From the NCBI RefSeq assembly GCF_932294415.1, contig NC_065536.1, positions 50,220,354 through 50,284,353 of the forward strand: DNA of 64,000 nucleotides, given 5' to 3'. The first letter of the stretch is position 1. The number at the start of each line of letters is the position of its first letter. The notes under the pieces are model-generated. The model was given only the letters and a program-made list of their open reading frames with translations. It was not told the origin of the DNA and ran no database searches. The DNA comes from Quercus robur (Eukaryota; Streptophyta; Magnoliopsida; Fagales; Fagaceae). This document shows, in pieces, positions 61,303-64,000 of this stretch. The position numbers were made by a program, and so were the translations under genes.

Positions 61303-61509
61303 TTGTTTAACAGTTGACTAATGACCTTTTTTTTTTTTTTTTTTTTTTTTGGGGGGGGAGGTGGGGGGGAAAGGGAAGTCGTAGGAAATCTTGTTTTCTT
61401 TGCAGCAAAATGTCAGAGATGACAACAAACTATTTCAATTTACTCTTATACCGTTCTCAGATCTGTGTATTCCTGAAGATTAGTGCATGTTTTCTTTTCT
61501 TTTTTTGGG
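61303..61509. other. 3' flank of PARP-like gene with T/G homopolymers
   Basis: A T-run of about 23 bases followed by G-runs lies at 61328-61372. No gene is seen. Confidence 0.5.
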
Positions 61510-61870
61510 ATAAATGAGCAATTTATATTGAGAACCAAGACTGAACAGCTACATGCAGCACAGTGGCAGCATAAAATCAAGATTTAAGCCTGCAAAACAT
61601 CTTTCAAAGCATGGACATCCCAATCCACGACATCATCCCAGCTGAAGAACTAACTAATCTTTTCAGTGGCACAAACTTGAACACTTGCAACCACACTCTT
61701 AGTTAAGGGACATTCAAAGAAAATGTGGTTATTGCATTCAAGCTAAACCAAGTCACAAATGCATGCCTAGAAGTAGCATCAGAAAACCAAATTAGTTGCC
61801 ACCTTTCCACTTTCTGCCATTCAACTTGAATCGCATCTTCCCGGGCTGATTTACAGTTGAATTGATTTGA
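61510..61870 (-). mobile_element. Decayed LINE fragment (zf-RVT region)
   Basis: On the minus strand, pieces resemble the zinc-binding region downstream of plant LINE reverse transcriptases: VERWQLIWFSDATSRHAF, then NNHIFFECPLTKSV and WDDVVDWDVHALKDVL. The frame is broken by shifts and at least two stops. No reverse-transcriptase core is seen nearby. Confidence 0.65.
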
Positions 61871-63632
61871 CGATGGAATCTAATATACTACATCCTTATA
61901 AATAATATTAACCTGAAACAGACCTGTATGACTTGTGACAATATCTTCAGACCTTGTTAGACTCCGAAACTAATGCTTCTTGAAATATGCTTGATACCTT
62001 GGTATTACTATTACAAGCAGAGTAATGGTATCGTAAACCTATTTATGAGAAAGTCTAGAGGTACAAATAGTGTGACACATGTTGATGTGGCAAACTATTA
62101 GTAATAGGTAATAAGTGATATTAGTGGTGGACCTATATGAGAATCAAAAAATACTTAGCAACTCAACTGGAGTAAAAAATTGTTATTTATTATTTATTTA
62201 TTTATTTTGTATGTAGCATTACTCCCACTTTATAGCCAAACCTCTCGTACAAAATTTCCCATGGAGGCTGTATTGGTAGAATTTACTAGCATTATCATAA
62301 ACCTTTATAGCATCGTCAACTTGCATTACTAGCACTTAATAAAAGAAAACCTGTAGGTATGCTCAAAGCATCTCCAACACACTTCGATTCTTTTTCTCCA
62401 AAATTTAGAGGGTGAAACTACAAGATCTCTCTCCAACAGCCTCTCTACTTGGGTGCTTTTTGGAAAAATAAAAAATAAAAAGCCGGGGGGGGGGGGGGGT
62501 GGGTGGGGGAATCTATAGTGACTCTACACACCTGGAGAGCACTGTAACTCTCTAACCCATTATTTTATTAATCCAAATCAAATAATTTCTCTCTAATTGC
62601 GTGTTTGGGTCCATTGGGAAAGAATGCAGAAATGAAGAATTAATATTTCAACGGAATAGAGAAAGATAGTCTGTTGGAGTTCATCTGAAAAAAGGCAAGT
62701 ATAATTTTTTTTTTTAAAAGACTTTTTTCCCTCCAAATTTGAGTGGAAAATGAAAAAGAAAAAAAAAAGATGCTCAAGTGCAAAACACAACAATTAGTGT
62801 CTCTATACCCTTTTGTTTATTGGCATTTGACAATCGGAAAAAAGTTTGGCTCTAGCTTGGTTTGGAGCTATTTCCCTCTAACCTACTATGTCGCAATTGA
62901 AAAGACCATCTATGTGTAATTTTAGTTGCACGACTTTTTTAATGAGTCGTGACTTTTTAAAATAATACACATGGATAGTCTTACAAATCGCCACATAAAA
63001 GATTGGAAAATATAGCTCCAATTTGGTTTGGAGCCAAACTTTGTCCTTGACAATCAATTTTTCAATGCACTATTGGTCACTCACTATGCAACAGAAAATC
63101 TATTATAACCATGACTTGGGGTTTCTAGCATCTGCATAGCAGAACTTGTTGGCATTTGACAATCATTTTTTCAGTGCACTATATGCCACTCACTAACTTT
63201 GCAACTGAAAATCTAACAAAACCATGACTGGGGCCTTTGCCACCACAAAACCCACCTTGAGGGACCAGCACTAAGTGATGACCTTTTTCTACTGTGGGGG
63301 CCCTATAGCATCTGCAGCTCTCAATAACAACATCCAGATATGCATTCTAGTATAAATCCAGGACTAGGGAGCTATGCATTACCATAGCCTTCTTCAGATG
63401 TAAAAAAGCAGCATTCTATAAATCAAAAACTAGAGGAAGAGAGTTGCTATTTTTAACAGAAACTAAGGATTAATACTTGACCAAAAACACATCCTTTAAA
63501 ATCACTTAAATATAAAGAGAAATAAATATTAAAAGTTAAGTAAGTTTTTCCAGACCGATCATAAACAGCATTTCTCATGCCTATTTTGTACTGTCAAGCA
63601 CAACATATAAATGAAAGAACAGGATAGACCAC
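61871..63632. other. Intergenic with a local tandem duplication
   Basis: No gene is supported. A G-run lies near 62485-62499. Two copies of a roughly 110-bp block starting GACAATCA.TTTTTCA.TGCACTAT lie near 63048-63145 and 63160-63245. A third scrap (TTGGCATTTGACAATC) lies near 62820. Confidence 0.5.
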
Positions 63633-63952
63633 CTGGCAGTGCAATCACCTTGAAGATAGGTTTGTCCTTCTTGTCATAGTTTTCTGTCTAAAAAGAAAAA
63701 CCAAACTGTCTTAGCTGCCTGCCAAACAAAAATTGTCACATCAATCATCCATGTTAAGACCCATCTCCACATAGAAATGAAATAATAGGATATGACATGG
63801 TTAACTCCTCACCGCTAGATTCTATATTTTCATAGAACTTGATCTTAATGAATCTCAGAATGGGGCCATCACTGATATTGCTTGATACACATTTTGTGCT
63901 TTCCTGTAGCTCCATCAAAGTTGGACCTAAATCAATTCTCTGAGTTTCTGGA
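63633..63952 (-). CDS. Two possible exons of an unknown gene at the right edge
   Basis: Block A (63952-63813) has a TTTTTGTAG acceptor and a GTGAGG donor. Only one frame is open, reading about 46 aa (PETQRIDLGPTLMELQ ... RFIKIKFYENIESS). Block B (63687-63633) has a CTTTTTAG acceptor and a GTGGTC donor. It reads TENYDKKDKPIFKVIALP in one frame, but the phase of A does not match this; joined directly, B would end quickly in a stop. Either B is not the next exon, or the gene is broken, or B is chance. I do not recognise the family. Confidence 0.3.
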
Positions 63953-64000
63953 CTACAAAAAGAAAACCCATCTTGAGTGAAATGGTTTCCCCTAATATGA

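Noticed and set aside
1-64000. CRISPR arrays, prokaryotic operons, or integrated large DNA virus
   Set aside because: There are no regularly spaced identical repeats, no bacterial gene clusters and no capsid-type genes. All repeats are of plant transposon or microsatellite type.

Overview
The window is AT-rich plant nuclear DNA. It shows GT-AG introns, plant-type gene families (LRR receptor kinase, U-box/ARM E3 ligase, 20S proteasome beta-5), solo LTRs, many MITEs and plant-style microsatellites. A woody eudicot, perhaps of the oak family, is my best guess from the overall texture, with low confidence. No bacterial, viral or CRISPR system is visible.

Layout. 1-4.7 kb: intergenic DNA with a solo LTR (1401-2067) and a foldback MITE (3169-3629). 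4.75-9.31 kb, minus strand: a complete two-exon LRR receptor-like kinase whose 2.4-kb intron splits the kinase domain. 9.5-13.8 kb: gene-poor DNA with one small MITE. 13.78-17.97 kb, minus strand: a seven-exon unprocessed pseudogene of proteasome subunit PBE1; a Copia-type LTR relic with an intact 5-bp target duplication sits inside its first coding exon. 19.6-25.2 kb: nested segmental duplications carrying three identical nuclear tRNA-Leu(UAA) genes. The duplicates differ by two transposon-like insertions that can be dated against each other. 25-38 kb: a gene desert rich in hAT-type elements, a LINE 3' end and two solo LTRs.

38.3-46.5 kb, plus strand: a complete U-box E3 ligase gene (PUB45 type) with a CT-rich leader, a 5'-UTR intron and five coding exons. 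46.5-53.8 kb: another foldback MITE, a roughly 2.4-kb Tat/Ogre-type LTR with an adjoining primer-binding site, and a small hAT MITE. 53.8-58.0 kb: a 3'-truncated alpha/beta-hydrolase pseudogene between two direct copies of a roughly 0.8-kb repeat. 59.2-60.0 kb: a solo LTR of the same family as the one at 31.5 kb. 60.4-61.3 kb: a plant PARP-like catalytic-domain gene carrying one apparent frameshift. 61.5-64 kb: a decayed LINE piece, small local duplications and two possible exons at the right edge.

The host genes are not an operon and show no obvious shared pathway. The LRR-RLK would act at the plasma membrane; PUB45 and PBE1 belong to the ubiquitin-proteasome system, but the PBE1 copy is dead. 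Most of the striking structure is in the repeats, duplications and pseudogenes. I found no convincing new molecular system. The best leads are the tRNA-Leu duplication cluster, the Copia insertion in the PBE1 exon and the frameshifted PARP-like gene.
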